A DNA stretch of 64,000 nucleotides from Pachyseris speciosa (lineage: Eukaryota > Cnidaria > Anthozoa > Scleractinia > Pachyseridae): the NCBI GenBank assembly GCA_016490735.1, contig JAEMWC010002047.1:1-64000 (forward strand), given 5' to 3'. Made by a program: the position numbers and the translations under genes. Each line of letters starts with the position of its first letter. Positions within the stretch are counted from its first letter, which is position 1. Of the stretch, positions 9,621 through 20,955 are shown piece by piece. Below the pieces are notes generated by a model, which searched no databases, had not been told where the DNA came from, and worked only from the letters and a program-made list of their open reading frames with translations.

Positions 9621-11390
9621 AATTTACATACCATTGAAGCTATTTCAGACATTTCAGTAATTTGCGATCTCGTCTTCGATAGTGATCCAATATGTGCCTG
9701 TCTCAATTTAAGCAGTAATCATCATATTTTTCTCCCAAAACAAATGTATTGCATGTCTAAATACGGTTTTTTGTTTTTAATAGGAAAGCTGTGCTGGTTA
9801 CTTTGTTTATGTTTGATTCACTAAAGCGATTGCGACGTGAATGTATGTTGCGTCAAACATAAGACAAGAGTCTAAGCTAGCTTTAACCTGATATGCAACA
9901 ACACGCAGTACTCATCACGAGATGGGGGATTCAATTCATTGCTGAATGTTCCAATCCTTTGCTCAAACGAATTAGTTGCTTTGGGTCCTTGTCTAAAGCT
10001 CCTGAGGATAGGGAATGTCTTATTTCCTTGCTTACGGTCGCAGGAAATTTATTTCCAAACACTTGATGGCCATAGCATGCCTAGTTTTGTTATATAAACA
10101 TATGCTTTTGGCGTTGTTTTCTTTCTGTTCTCTTGTCTTGAACTCCAACCGTACCCGTGCTAGTGGTATCGAAACAACTTGCTTTGATCATTAAGACATT
10201 CATTCCTCCCTGCTTCTTCCTCCGAGTGACATGAAAAATCGTCGATAGGAACAGCAATTTCATCATCGCTTTTAAGATATCAGTGCGCAAATTTCGTCGA
10301 TTTCCATCTTCTGTTCTCGTAGCTTGTGTACTTAATCGTATTAGCTTTCCACTTTCAAACTCCACAAAAGTATATTCAAGAGGATAGAACGAAAAATCAT
10401 CCGCTTTTCAATCTTCACATGCTCTGATCGACGCCATTCATATTTACTTCATTATACATAAACAGTCGAGCAAGAATCTACGCATTTCTGCTACAACCTG
10501 AAACTTGCAAACCTTGAGCAAAGAGGACTCCGGGGACAAATAAAATACTTACCAGGGGAGGGACAGAAGAAATGTTTCATCCAAGTTTAATGAATAAATT
10601 AATCAGAAACGAGTGAGTGAGTGACATCGAGTGCCTCCTATACCTCTTGGCATGACTACGTCATCCATAAGCTAAGAAAGGAATAAAAGAAAACCTTAGA
10701 ATGAGGGAGGGTTCATCAATGTTGAAAATGATAAACTTTTTAAATTATACTGTGGTGATATGGTGGATTTTGGCATAATATTTTAAACTACCAATTTAAC
10801 CTTTCTGCAATTGGCTTCTGATAGGCCAATGGACCCCTTTCCACTGAATGGGTGTCCTAAAGTTCTTACTCAACAGTGAATAGTAGTGTAAAACTACCAT
10901 TTTAAGGTCTGAATCTTCACAAAGTTTTTCCATTCCTAAACAGGTTTAGCGTAGTGAGATGTACAGAAATAATTTGGTGTAAGGCCTGGTTTGATTTTTG
11001 GTTTCTTTGCTTTTGTGCATTAGTATAATGAGTATAAAACAATTGAAAATAAAAATCAATTGAATCAAGGTTACACTTTGTCAGGATATTTAAATGTGGG
11101 TATCATGTTGGGGTCAACACAGTTGAAATAATCTACTCAACAATATATTGAAAATAATTGCAAACAATTTCAATACAGACTACCGGTAAATTACTCTGTT
11201 ATTTATTTATTTATTTTTTTTTGGTGCTTTTCAGAGTCAACTTTATGCTAATTTGGAAATGTTTCTGAATGACCCTACTAACACAGTGAGCAAAATTAAA
11301 AATTTAGTCACACATATTCTCAGTACGAAAAACTATTCTCTGAATAAAAGCTACCAGTCTTCATACATGAAGGGAACAAGCCCTTCCATA
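9621..11390. other. Low-information intergenic DNA
   Basis: No gene was recognised in 1.8 kb. It holds short AT-rich runs, including a TTATT-type run near 11200-11220. The minus-strand frame at 10365-10090 shows no domain. Confidence 0.35.
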
Positions 11391-11773
11391 TCATGAATCA
11401 ATTTCCATTATGTTTCTTACTTGCCTCTGATCACAGTCACTTTCAGGGGGAGAATATATGCCATATCTCTCGTCGGAATGGCTGTAGGTGCGAGGAAAGT
11501 CGTAACCTTTTTCATCATCTCCTGAGAGGTTTAGGTGTTTTGCTCGAAACAGGTAGTTTCGAATGAACCGAGCAAAGATGAGACGTTCGAAAGAGCACGA
11601 AATCCTTTGTGTCTTCGGACAAAACAGGTCCATTTGGCACGTCTCGTTTCCTCCGATGGAAATTTGTGCTTGGTTGCACCTTCTGCATAATCATTGTCCT
11701 TGCAGCTGGTTAGACTGGCCAAATAAGCAACGCAATATCTTCCTCCACTCTTCCGTTTCCTCTGTTCCGCCAT
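11391..11773 (-). pseudogene. THAP-like zinc finger fragment
   Basis: The frame starting at 11773 with MAEQRKRKSGGRYCVAY reads like the start of a THAP domain: a Cys near residue 14, HKFPS followed by an Arg and a Trp (KWTCFVRRHKGF), and a terminal SFETTCFE block. THAP domains bind DNA and occur in transposases and host factors. The usual CxxC pair and the Cys-His pair near the end are altered, so zinc binding looks lost. The frame stops after 80 residues; a second frame (11633-11391) overlaps it without recognisable domains. It may be a decayed exon or a transposase relic. Confidence 0.4.
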
Positions 11774-12001
11774 AACGCGCGTAGCAGTGAGTCAACGTTC
11801 CTAGGTCACAGCAATGAATTATGATCGTGCGCGTCAAATTGGAACCACTTTTTATCGCGACCAACACAACTTCGCAGCCAAAAAATACGATTCCGATTGG
11901 TATCCAACACTCAAAACCCTTTCATTTAAGTTCACAGAAGTTCAAACTTTCCATAGAGGCAAGAAAAATTTCATTTCATAAGCACTTTAAACACTATCTC
12001 C

Positions 12002-12100
12002 TTAACTCTTTCACCACCAAGGGGACTTTATAGATTTTACTCTGGGTATCGCCAGAAGATTTTACCCATCATAGGAGGCCTCTTGCGGTGAAAGGGTTAA
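12002..12100. mobile_element. 99-bp TTAA-ended MITE
   Basis: TTAACTCTTTCACCACCAAG at the left is inverted relative to CTTGCGGTGAAAGGGTTAA at the right. Both ends carry TTAA, consistent with TTAA target duplication. There is no coding capacity. Confidence 0.6.
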
Positions 12101-12567
12101 ACAGAAGACTAAATGTACCAACAGTATCCAAAACATAACAAAGCAGCAGTCGCAACAACAGCGCATAGCAGTCGCTAAACAGAAGCAACGACCATGGTGG
12201 TCTGTGGGAGCGCAAAGGAGACCAGAAACTTCGCTTGATTCGCAAGTGTATTGCAGTAACGCTTTTGTTCCTTTGATTAAGGCTAAGGAAGACATTATTA
12301 AACAAGAAATCACATTTTTTATTCTCCCAGAAAGCTATACTGTCGGGGCTGTCACAACAAAGGTAAAGCGCCGGAACGGAACGTCTTACTGGTATCTTAC
12401 TAAGGACTAGTACCTACTATCCTTTTTTAGTACCTCATTTGCAAACTGAGCCTACAGATCTATATATTCCATATAGGTTTCTTTGTATCATTGTTGCGAC
12501 GAACCTTAGTCTGGCTGAAGAAACATGGTTTTTGAAGATACATGGTTTTTTCTGTCAGTACTTTAAG

Positions 12568-12598
<31 letters not shown>

Positions 12599-13462
12599 AT
12601 TTTTAAGTTTAGTACATAGAATTTCAGGAAAGATTAAAAATGCTGTTTCCTGTTTGTAAATATCTGCATAGGTTCCGGAGATATTAAAGTTTGAAAAATG
12701 TGTACAATATGCAAATGAGATGACTTATGATGTCATAGTATCAACCCAATATAGCAAGTATACAAATAGAGCTATCTCGGTCAATTTGCAGCAGAGACCA
12801 TTGAAACTTGGTAGGCTGATAGTTTTACGGGCAACTCACCCACCGCTTCAAAAAATTCGGTTCCATGGGAACTCGATCTTTTCCACTCCCCCCAATCTGA
12901 TTTCAATACTTTAGTGATTTTCAGCTAGAAAAACATTTAACAAGGCCACGAACTCGACCTAACCTATTTATTACTGGATCATGCAGATGAGGCACCATTG
13001 GCAAATATCAAAAGAGATACCCAAAGGTGGCCTGCAAAGCTTTTAACATCTGGGAGGTCTGGAACCCAGTATGTTGCCATGGTAACAGTACTGATAAGCT
13101 CATATTGTGAAGCACATCTTTTAGTAGAATATTTCTGTAAAAATAAAGCATTTCTGATACAAATTGGCTGAGATATCGTTTTTCATCATATTTCACCAAA
13201 ATTCGATTGAGCATATGACGTCATCATTTAGCTAATTTGCATATTTTAAGAACTTGAATATCTCTGGAAAAAAAGAGATATTTGAAAATAGTAAATAATA
13301 TTCTTCTTCTCGTACAGACTACTTGTTCATATTTTTAAAATACTTAGATAGAGGTGTGAATTTCGCCATAATAGCACTTTAATGTTTATAAGAACCAGAG
13401 TTGTGTTGTTAAGAAAAGAAATCAGTAGAGTTATCATCGTTTCAAAAACTTTTCGTTTCCAG
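12101..13462. other. Non-coding DNA upstream of the lectin exon
   Basis: A 68-residue + frame at 12204-12410 is open but overlaps a minus frame of similar length and has no recognised domain. The signal-peptide exon of the receptor gene should lie upstream of 13463; I could not find a convincing one here. The last ~20 bases before 13463 form a plausible 3' splice site (CTTTTCGTTTCCAG). Confidence 0.4.
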
Positions 13463-13843
13463 CACCGTGCCCAAGGGATTGGTTTCAAGGAATCAGCAGG
13501 TCTTGCTACTTGATACGGGACGACGCACCTACATGGGGTTACTCAGCGAAATCTGCATGTGAAGCATTAGGATCGAGCCTTGCAGTATTGCATACGGAAG
13601 CGGAACAAAAGGCACTTGTTCCTTTCGTACAAAAAAACGCGCTCATTGGGTTGCACAGGGATCCAAAGAACAAATCACAGTGGCTTTGGGCCGACGGGTC
13701 AAGTGTTAATTACAATAATTGGAATGACGGCGAACCTAACAACGACGGGGGCAAGGAGAATTGTGTCCAAATGTTGCGGCGTTCCGGAAAATGGAAAGAC
13801 GTACCATGTGATATTGCTGAGGACTACATATGTCAAATCAATA
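13463..13843 (+). CDS. Receptor kinase exon: C-type lectin domain
   Basis: The exon encodes a full C-type lectin fold of about 127 residues. CPRDWFQGISRSCYL opens it and DYICQI closes it, with the usual four core cysteines (CEALG, ENCVQM, DVPC, YICQ). The sugar-site EPN tripeptide is present in WNDGEPNNDGGKENC; in this family EPN goes with mannose-type ligands. The later WND motif is WKD, keeping the Asp but losing the Asn, so calcium-dependent binding may be weakened. The start follows AG at 13461-13462. The donor at 13844 gives phase 1. If that donor is not used, the frame stops 11 bases later at TGA 13852-13854. Confidence 0.88.
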
Positions 13844-13854
13844 GTATCTTCTGA

Positions 13855-14360
13855 GATAATGTCATTTTGTTATTTGCAACTTAGAATGTCCACCTTTATG
13901 GGGAATGGGGCCGATCTCGCTAATTAAAGGGATGTGTTGCTAATTATATAATTTTACCACTTTAACATACATTTAGTCTATCAAATTTCACCTTGTACTT
14001 CATAGCGTATACAACAGGACTAGAAACAAAATTCTCGTTGATTAATCGCTGATGGTCTGATTGCTTTGGTTAGAAAAACTCAATGATCCTTACTGATCTT
14101 TACTTCTTAGTCTGCACTGACAAAGAAAGCCAACAAATAGGCAAATGTGGATATATACTGAGCAGCTTTACTGCGTTAGGAGAACAATTATATTCACTTA
14201 CAGTCAATTTTGAGAGTTAGACGACAGAGGGCTTTCTGTACAAGACTGCGCGAGAAGGACGTAACTGTAAAGGTCATGCTAAAATCATTGCGATGATCAG
14301 AACTCAGCACGGCAGTAGCATCATAAGGCATGCGCTAAATTTAGATTTGACTGAACTTCA
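13855..14360. other. Intron DNA without recognised features
   Basis: Part of the intron between the lectin and sushi exons. No gene or clear repeat was recognised. Confidence 0.4.
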
Positions 14361-14361
14361 G

Positions 14362-14700
14362 AAGGGGGCATAAGCCGATCCTATCGAATAACAGAAAAAA
14401 ACAGAACACAGTGAATGGTCACTACTAAGACGACCTAAGTCACGTCTAAGCTTCTCCTTAACTTTCCCTCTATTTTCATTGGAGTCTGCAACAATCAGAA
14501 GACTTCCAGATGAATCAGTTGTCCGTTCAATAAGATTTGAGAATTCTTCTAAGAATAAGTCAAATAAATGGTGATCGGCTTGGGGATCGATAGACCACAT
14601 TATTATTACCACCCCAGAAGGGGACCTTAGCCGATCCTATTGGCGTCGAAAAAACAGAACACAGTGAATAGTCACTACTAAGATGACCTCAGTCTAAATT
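14362..14700. repeat. Direct repeat flanking a LINE endonuclease fragment
   Basis: A block of about 80 bases beginning AGCCGATCCTAT and containing ACAGAACACAGTGAAT occurs at about 14372-14445 and again at 14627-14690 in the same direction. Between them, the minus strand (14612-14440) reads LFLEEFSNLIERTTDSSGSL followed by LLIVADSN, resembling the APE endonuclease region of a LINE (usual GDFN changed). A LINE-derived repeat unit is likely. Confidence 0.5.
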
Positions 14701-15251
14701 TAGCGCTAGACCAATCCATTCCTCGTTCTCACTCTTTCCGAATGTATGGAGAATGTTTGCCAACCTTTTGCCAACCGTAATAAAGTGTTCGGGGAAGCAG
14801 TGATAGGCTTCGAACCCATGATCTCATAACGAGGGAAAACAATTGTTCGTATGAAGTGAGTTTATATCAAAGCAACCGGACCTAAAGCACCATCTGGATA
14901 TTTCAGCCTCAGCGAACCGTGACGAGTTTTCATCTTTAAATGCCCACTTCACTCAAGATGCATTGCGTGCCGGGGTACAATTTCTGTAAATGAAAACTCC
15001 ATCCACATCGAGATCTAGCCAATCAGATTGCAGGGTTTAACAAAAGAACCTTTTCAAAACAAAAACAAATGCTTCCATAGCCTACCGGATGAATGTGAGC
15101 CTTAAACATTAAACTAGGGTTACGGTTTATCATTGGCATGGTAAAATTCATGTTGTTTACCTTATTTATGCTTGTGCTTTTTTTAGCTTCTCCTTAACTT
15201 TCCTTCTATTTTCATTAATTGTTTTTCTTAATAACTGATTGCGCCAAAAAG
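14700..15251. other. Intron DNA with a tRNA-like fragment
   Basis: Around 14797-14832 the minus strand contains GGGTTCGAAGCC, like a T-arm/B-box, probably a SINE relic. The words CTTCTCCTTAACTTTCC and CTATTTTCATT at 15186-15220 also occur near 14450-14483. No exon was recognised. Confidence 0.35.
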
Positions 15252-15449
15252 TACCCAAGTGCAAGAAGCTTTCTGTGGGTAATGGTGTGCATGTCTCTCC
15301 TTCTCACTGCAACTCGTCCGATCAAGATTATGGAGCCATTTGTACTTTTTCTTGTGCCCACCTCGATCAACAACTCAGCGGTCCTTCAGTAATTCAGTGC
15401 GGAATTGAAGGAGCCTGGGGCGTGGATGTGAGCACTCTCAGCTGTGATG
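15252..15449 (+). CDS. Receptor kinase exon: sushi/CCP domain
   Basis: Sixty-six residues form one complement-control-protein (sushi) module. The pattern is KCKKL at the start, NG near residue 10, GAICTFSC in the middle, LSGPSVIQC, GAWG and a final LSC. Six cysteines are present, the count seen in selectin sushi domains rather than the usual four. The acceptor AG is at 15250-15251 and the donor GT at 15450-15451, giving phase 1 at both ends. The module follows the lectin exon after a 1.4-kb intron, so the N-terminus resembles a selectin without an EGF domain. Confidence 0.85.
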
Positions 15450-16047
15450 GTTTGTACACAAGCTTTAAATACTTTTGGTCTTTATTGATAGATAAATTTA
15501 TCGTAAGTTTTGTTAGTAGTGCTGTTGGAGATTTTTTAAATCATTGCGATTTTTATAGGGAGCAACGAATACCCGCGTGGCAGTTAGCATCAGTTTCATA
15601 GTGTTTCTGTCTGATATTTCGTTTTGTGGACTTTTGTACTTTTAGAATGGTCCCACAAAAAATTAAAAGTTTTAGTTTTTGTTATTGTTTTATTAAGTCA
15701 GTAAAACAGCCTGTTATAAAAAAGTGTTTAAACTGACATAAAATTTGGATGGGTCTTGACTGTTTTCCAGTAACCGGATTTTAAAATTACTCGCGCTTCC
15801 TGTGGAAGACCCTAGTCTAAAAAAATGTCGTCTTTTCATCTCTACGTTTCCCAAAAATTTTACCTCCACATTTCAACATGTTTCAGCAGCCAATCTTGGC
15901 TGTTGTATGTATTCGGCATAGAGATTCATAGGATGCTTCGGTGTGTTTTCTGCATCCCTTAACTTGGTTTTAAATTGACTTTTATTTTTTGCACCGTTCC
16001 TGTTTTCGCTTTGGGAACGTTCCCATCATGGGACTATTGTTCTCTTT
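15450..16047. other. Start of a 14.3-kb intron; no recognised feature
   Basis: AT-rich DNA between the sushi exon and a long palindrome. No exon was recognised. Confidence 0.45.
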
Positions 16048-17252
16048 TCGCGATTTGTGTTGACCTTTGTAACATAAACAGCGGCGCGCGTCACGAACTA
16101 GTAATTTGGGCATTGCATGACCTTTGCATAATGGTGAAATTATGAGGATTTGTATGGGAGAAAATTGTTTCGAATTTGAAGGCAAAATTAGGAATAATTT
16201 TTCAATAAAATTCCTCACCTTAACTCCTCTATAGTTTCTTTTGTGTCCTGTCTAGTTTCTAGGTCGATTTGTGGCGATTTCGTGGAGTTTCTGTTCCAAC
16301 GGTTTCTCTCTCTATATATATACCTTTCCAAGGTAGGGGACTGATCCAGAACTGCGACCCGATCCACTGACGGAAAACAGCCGTAAATTCCTTCCAAAGA
16401 CTCCAATGGCTTCGAAATTCCACGAGTACCACGGCGGATAGTAACAGAACACATCCTTTGTAGGTTTCGGAGGACCAGTAGCGTGCAGAGGGAATTATTC
16501 CTAAATAATAGCCACAATCTTTTCCGTGGAAATCGGCTTGATTCATAAGTGTAGTGCCCCAACCGCTTCAAATTTGGCTTACCGACCTGGCCTATGAGTC
16601 AAATTACTTTACTCACCCGGTAGCCAATGGGACTGAAAGTGTGATTGTTTATGGGATCAATTGACCGTTGACCATGGGTGAGTAAGTTATTTGACTCATA
16701 GGCCGGGTCACTAAGCCAAATTTGAAACGGTTGGGGCACTGCATTTATTAATCAAGTCGATTTCGATGGGACTCGACGGAAGAGATTGTGGTTATTATTC
16801 AGGAATAATTCCCTCCGCATGTTACTGGTCTTCAGAAACCTACAAAGGATGTATTCTGTTACTATCCGCCGTGATTCACGTGGAATTTCGAAGCCATTGG
16901 AGTCTTTGGAAGGAATTTACGGCTGTTTTCTGTCAGTGGATCGGGTCGCAGTTCTGGATCAGTCCCCTACCTTGGAAAGGTATATATATAGAGAGAAACC
17001 GTTGGAACAGAAACTCCACGAAATCGCCACAAATCGACCAAGAAACTAGACAGGACACAAAAGAAACTATAGAGGAGTTAAGGTGAGGAGATTTTATTGA
17101 AAAATCATTCCTAATTTTGCCTTCAAATTCGAAACAATTTTCTCCCATACAAATCCTCATAATTTCACCATGACACAAAGGTCATGCAATGCTTAAATTA
17201 CTAGTTCGTGACGCGCGCCACTGTTTATGTTACAAAGGTCAACACAAATCGC
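16048..17252. repeat. 1.2-kb near-perfect palindrome (foldback)
   Basis: The sequence from about TCGCGATTTGTGTTGACC (16049) to GGTCAACACAAATCGCGA (17236-17253) folds on itself around a centre near 16655. The arms are about 550 bases and carry only scattered substitutions and small indels; even the central segments (CCCAACCGCTTCAAATTTGG and its complement) pair, leaving a loop under 100 bases. Each arm holds the same ~100-residue open frame read outward, so neither frame is evidence of a gene. In transcripts of the host gene it would form a very long RNA hairpin. Confidence 0.88.
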
Positions 17253-17640
17253 GAGCTTGGGCTACCTGCGATGAAACGCTCAGGAACAAGTCTTTCCATT
17301 GGTATTTTTCCTCTTTTTATCATTTCGGTCCTTTTTATTCATTTGAGGAACGATTGTTCCTATTAATGAGTTCCATTTTGAATATGAAATGTTCCTTTTC
17401 ATTGACACGAGGAACAATTTGTTCCTAGCCATTAGTTTCCATTGAAGTAAGATGGTTCCTATTAAGAAAATGACAGTTCCTTCAATAGAATCGTTCTTCT
17501 TTTCGCCATCTATGTTTTTATCGCTATTTAATTGCACGGAAAAACGTTTGTTGTGTTTACGTTTGACTCAACACGAAACAGAGTCTAGCAGCCGATTCTA
17601 ACAGACTTTTCGAGGCGCTTTTTTACTTTTCCGGGCAAGC
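17253..17640. repeat. Diffuse array of GTTCCT/AGGAAC words
   Basis: Between 17280 and 17490 the words GGAAC and GTTCC recur at least eight times in both orientations, several as small palindromes such as GAACGATTGTTC and GGAACAATTTGTTCC. The spacing is about 20-40 bases. No gene is seen. Confidence 0.5.
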
Positions 17641-17965
17641 TAAGGTTGAACACTATCACACCAACGCCATACTAACGCCAACTTGGATTTACTTAAGAAT
17701 AATGAAGAATGGCAAGCACAGGCATGCCTCAGCAAGTTTGAACTTGCACAGGCTTGCCTGGGCAGGCCCGAACCCATTTGGGATGTAACTCTCTGTTATG
17801 AATTTGACTACAATAGTAATAAGCTCAGGCCAGTAGGGACAAGTGCTAACAAGCTCCAAATTAAATGATGGCTCTATTGTTTGCCAATGGGTGTGATTCT
17901 TTTGACGGTTTTTGCTAAGCGGTACAAACAGGTCTGTTCGCTAAATAAGTTCGTCTTTTTCGAGA
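17641..17965. other. Leader region of the recombinase gene
   Basis: No independent gene is recognised. It contains short inverted words such as AGGCATGCCT and CAGGCTTGCCTG. It may hold the promoter or terminal region of the adjacent mobile element. Confidence 0.3.
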
Positions 17966-19676
17966 ATGAACAAGAAGGTCAAAGTCGATTGGTCTACATT
18001 TGATGGTGCGTCGCCAAAACCAAAACGGCTTCACTTAGAGAAAGAAGATACGGACAGCTTGTACCATTGTCCAATTCAAGTATGCGAACACGAAGGATTT
18101 CAATGTCAGCGTAGATGCAGGAAACATGTCAATTCTAAGCATAGCTGGTTCTTTTATTTTGACGAAAAACCCAACCTGACAGAACTTCAATATTCATTAC
18201 AAGTTGCGGACACTAAGTTATCAAAGGCCACTACAAATGACTGCAAATCAAGCCAAAGGCCAAAACATGTGTCATAGTTGGTCCCTCGTTCCCAGTCTCC
18301 GGCCAAATTGGTGAAGCATTCGCGAAATGGTTGACTGGTAGTGATGGGGGTTGCAAGAAAGATCGCACAGCTCAACAAATAGTGAAGAGAAGCTTTAAAT
18401 TTCTGAAATTTTGTTGTGAAGAGGAGGAAGAATTAACGTTTGAAGTAATAGACTACAGTCTGTGCTCCCCAAATCTTTTGTTCAAGTTCATAGACTACTT
18501 GCAAGGCGAGTGCAAACTTGGACATGGTGGGTGACTGGGCTACATAGACGCAATATCCGAACTAATGGACTATAGCAAAATCAATGGGGCATCAGATGCA
18601 GTTCTGCGAAACCTATCTGCGACTGAACTGTACCTTACGAGAGCTAGAAAGACAATAGCAAAAATGATGACATTGCAGTGGACTCGAGAGCTTGACATCG
18701 ACACATTAGAAGCTCGAGGTCACCGGGCGACAATGGAGGAATTGCTGCAAGTGGTGACATTTCACTTGTCACGTTACAAAAACACCGTTAAGATGTGCAA
18801 GAGCAATCCAGGTCAAGTGAACCCATCAGACTTAACATTTGCCACGAGATTTGTGTCGATGTACTTGTTCATTAAAGTGAAGGGGCCGCGCCCTATGACT
18901 TATCGGCACTTGACAGTCGACATTTTTCGAGCAGTGAAGGAGAACGGGGGGTTTATTGACCAGAAAAAGTTCACGACTGTCCGCAAATACGGATTTGCAA
19001 TTGACTCCTTGATTCTGACCGATGCAAGCATGCAAGTACTCGATAACTACATCAATTTCGTGAGGCCATTGCTAAAACCCCAGTGCGAGTTCGTTCTTGT
19101 CACGAGAAATGGAGGGCAACACAGCAAATTGGGCGACGTCATGAGTAAACTAGCCTTTGACGCAATCGGAAAGTACATTCACCCGACGCGCTGTCGTCAA
19201 ATCGTCGAAACGCAATGCCTCAATCAGCTCACTAGCAAAGAGCAAATGATTTTGTCGGAAGATCAGAAACACAGCTCAGCCGTCGCCAAAGTTCACTATC
19301 AAAAGCAAAGGTCGCGAGAAGTTACTGTGAAGGCTCACGAGTTTCTGCAAAAGCTACAAGGTACCAAAGGCTCTGAAGTGGATAAGGAGGTGAGCGCGTG
19401 GTTTAGCGATGTAACTTCAAGTTATGCAGCACTGGGTGAAACTGCAGAATCGAAAAGCGTGACCCCTAAGAGGAATGCCCCACCGACAAACCGATTGCAA
19501 ATCCAAAGCGGTCATCGCCGGGTGATTAAATTTACGGCGGACGAGGACGATTGTCTCGAGAAAGGGATGGATAGGCATGGATTTGGACAGTGGACAGCTA
19601 TTCTAAGATCCCGAAGTTTCAAAACGGAAGAACGGCGGACTCTCTGAAGAAAAGGGCTGCAATCAAATTTACTTAG
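17966..19676 (+). pseudogene. Crypton-like tyrosine recombinase with N-terminal C2H2 finger and C-terminal Myb/SANT domain
   Basis: Three + strand frames join through frameshifts. The first (from 17966) has CPIQVCEHEGFQCQRRCRKH and a following His, a C2H2 finger. The second (about 18270-18535) is an alpha-helical linker. The third (18565-19647) holds a tyrosine recombinase fold: a candidate Arg in RPMTYRHLT, HPTRCRQIVE (HxxR), and HSSAVAKVHYQ with a His and the candidate nucleophilic Tyr. After it comes a Myb/SANT segment FTADEDDCLEKG ... GFGQWTAIL. A one-base shift near 19618 restores NGRTADSLKKRAA and a stop at 19674, the usual end of a telobox-type Myb helix. Cryptons integrate by this chemistry. 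At least three shifts make this copy a pseudogene. Confidence 0.7.
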
Positions 19677-20053
19677 GGGTAATGCACCTGAAATGAACAC
19701 TTTTCTAAATGCCAAGATACATTTGACGTGCAAAAACAAAGGCCTTAAGGACTCATGCTATTCATCAACTGAAACATTTTATTCTACTAGGAAAATTCAC
19801 ACTGTCATTGGAATGAGTTTACTATTAAATAAAGCAAAAAGGTCAAGGTTTCAATTTGTATTCATGCAATGATCTTTCTCGATTGACAGACGTTTCGAGT
19901 TTGGTCTCGTCATTTTTCACTTTTGACTAACGCTAAAGTACTTTAAGAGGGTGTTATCCCTTCGTCTCTTCGCTTGATCTTGGCTGAGCGGATAATCACT
20001 GCGCCTCTTGGTGCTACAGGATCTAAGCAATTCTTCTGAAATAGCACAGTCAT
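19677..20053. other. Spacer between convergent coding regions
   Basis: AT-rich, with no recognised gene. It separates the + strand recombinase from minus-strand coding fragments. Confidence 0.35.
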
Positions 20054-20715
20054 TCACATTTGGAAGGGCAGCCTCTGTAACCGATCCTGCGCTGCTCGGA
20101 ATGGTTGTCTCTTCTGAGCGGTTTTCGTCGTGTGCTGGAGCTGCTTGGATGGTGCACGGGACTGCGGCCAGAACTGATCCACGTCGTTTTGCGGGACGTA
20201 AGATGGCGTTTTAGGCGTTTTAGGTGCGTCATACCGTGAGAAAGCTCTGGGAGTCACGAGGCCAACTTTCTCGGCGGGAATTGCATTTCTTAGGAACCGT
20301 CTTTCCGAGACAGACCAACAGTACCCATCGTTCACCTCTATAAGGTTGTAGTCCACAATGATAGGGCGGATTACCTCGCAGTCGGGGTCAGCCAGGATAT
20401 CTATTACTTTCCTCATGTCCTTCAGAAGCCTTGCCTTAAAGGACTCTTTCGCGGCCAGGCTGTTTACAAAAGCCTTTACATCGCACTTGTAAGAGTAACT
20501 GTAAGCGGCGCCTTCACACTTTCTGTAAATGGTACCCCTGTAAAGGGATAGTCCAGCCTCCTCATCGCAATTGAGATGTCATTTATAAGGACCGTCAATT
20601 TGTCTCCATTGCGTGGTTCTCCATCTTCACTTGGCTCCTGCAAATGCGTGCTTTGGGTGGTGTCATCCAAGCCAAAACGATCGGTAATAAGTTTGACACT
20701 TTGTATCTTAGCCAT
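20054..20715 (-). pseudogene. Unrecognised minus-strand protein, two frames
   Basis: The frame from MAKIQSVKLITDRF (20715) runs to about 20490. A shifted frame continues smoothly through KCDVKAFVNSL and LLKDMRKVIDILADPDCEVI to a Pro/Gln-rich tail ending at 20054. The join reads as one protein of about 220 residues with a structured middle and a disordered C-terminus. I know no domain for it. It converges on the recombinase gene, so it could be a second ORF of the same element or a nested host gene. Confidence 0.4.
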
Positions 20716-20739
20716 GGCAAAGATAGAACCGACTTAAAT

Positions 20740-20955
20740 TAAGACTGGACGAGGCAAACACGAACAACGTTCTCGGTACCACATTCATCTAATACCACGT
20801 CATCAGGATCTTCTAAAAATTTCCGAGCCTCGAATATAAAACAGTGCTGGTAGGATGATGTTACAAGATCTTGCATGAACCCGTTACTGTGATCTTTCAT
20901 AACTTTGAACAGCTCCTACATGGCGAGTGATTCTTTGCCCTCTCGACAGGGGACC
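20740..20955 (-). CDS. Minus-strand coding segment, possible exon of a nested gene
   Basis: The minus strand reads ELFKVMKDHSNGFMQDLV, YQHCFIFEARKFLEDPDDVV and DECGTENVVRVCLVQS, then stops. The composition is protein-like. One in-frame stop occurs before ELFKVM (near 20919). A plausible acceptor (TTTCTCTTTAG) precedes it. The phase does not match the upstream exon cleanly, so an exon may be missing or the gene may be dead. Function unknown. Confidence 0.4.

Noticed and set aside
12204..12410. 68-residue + frame just upstream of the lectin exon as a candidate first exon
   Set aside because: No signal peptide, overlaps minus frames of equal length, and no donor in phase 1 with coding support.
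16259..17086. Three ~100-residue frames with a Trp-rich segment that look like a duplicated gene
   Set aside because: They are the two arms of the palindrome read in opposite directions; the similarity reflects inverted DNA, not two genes.
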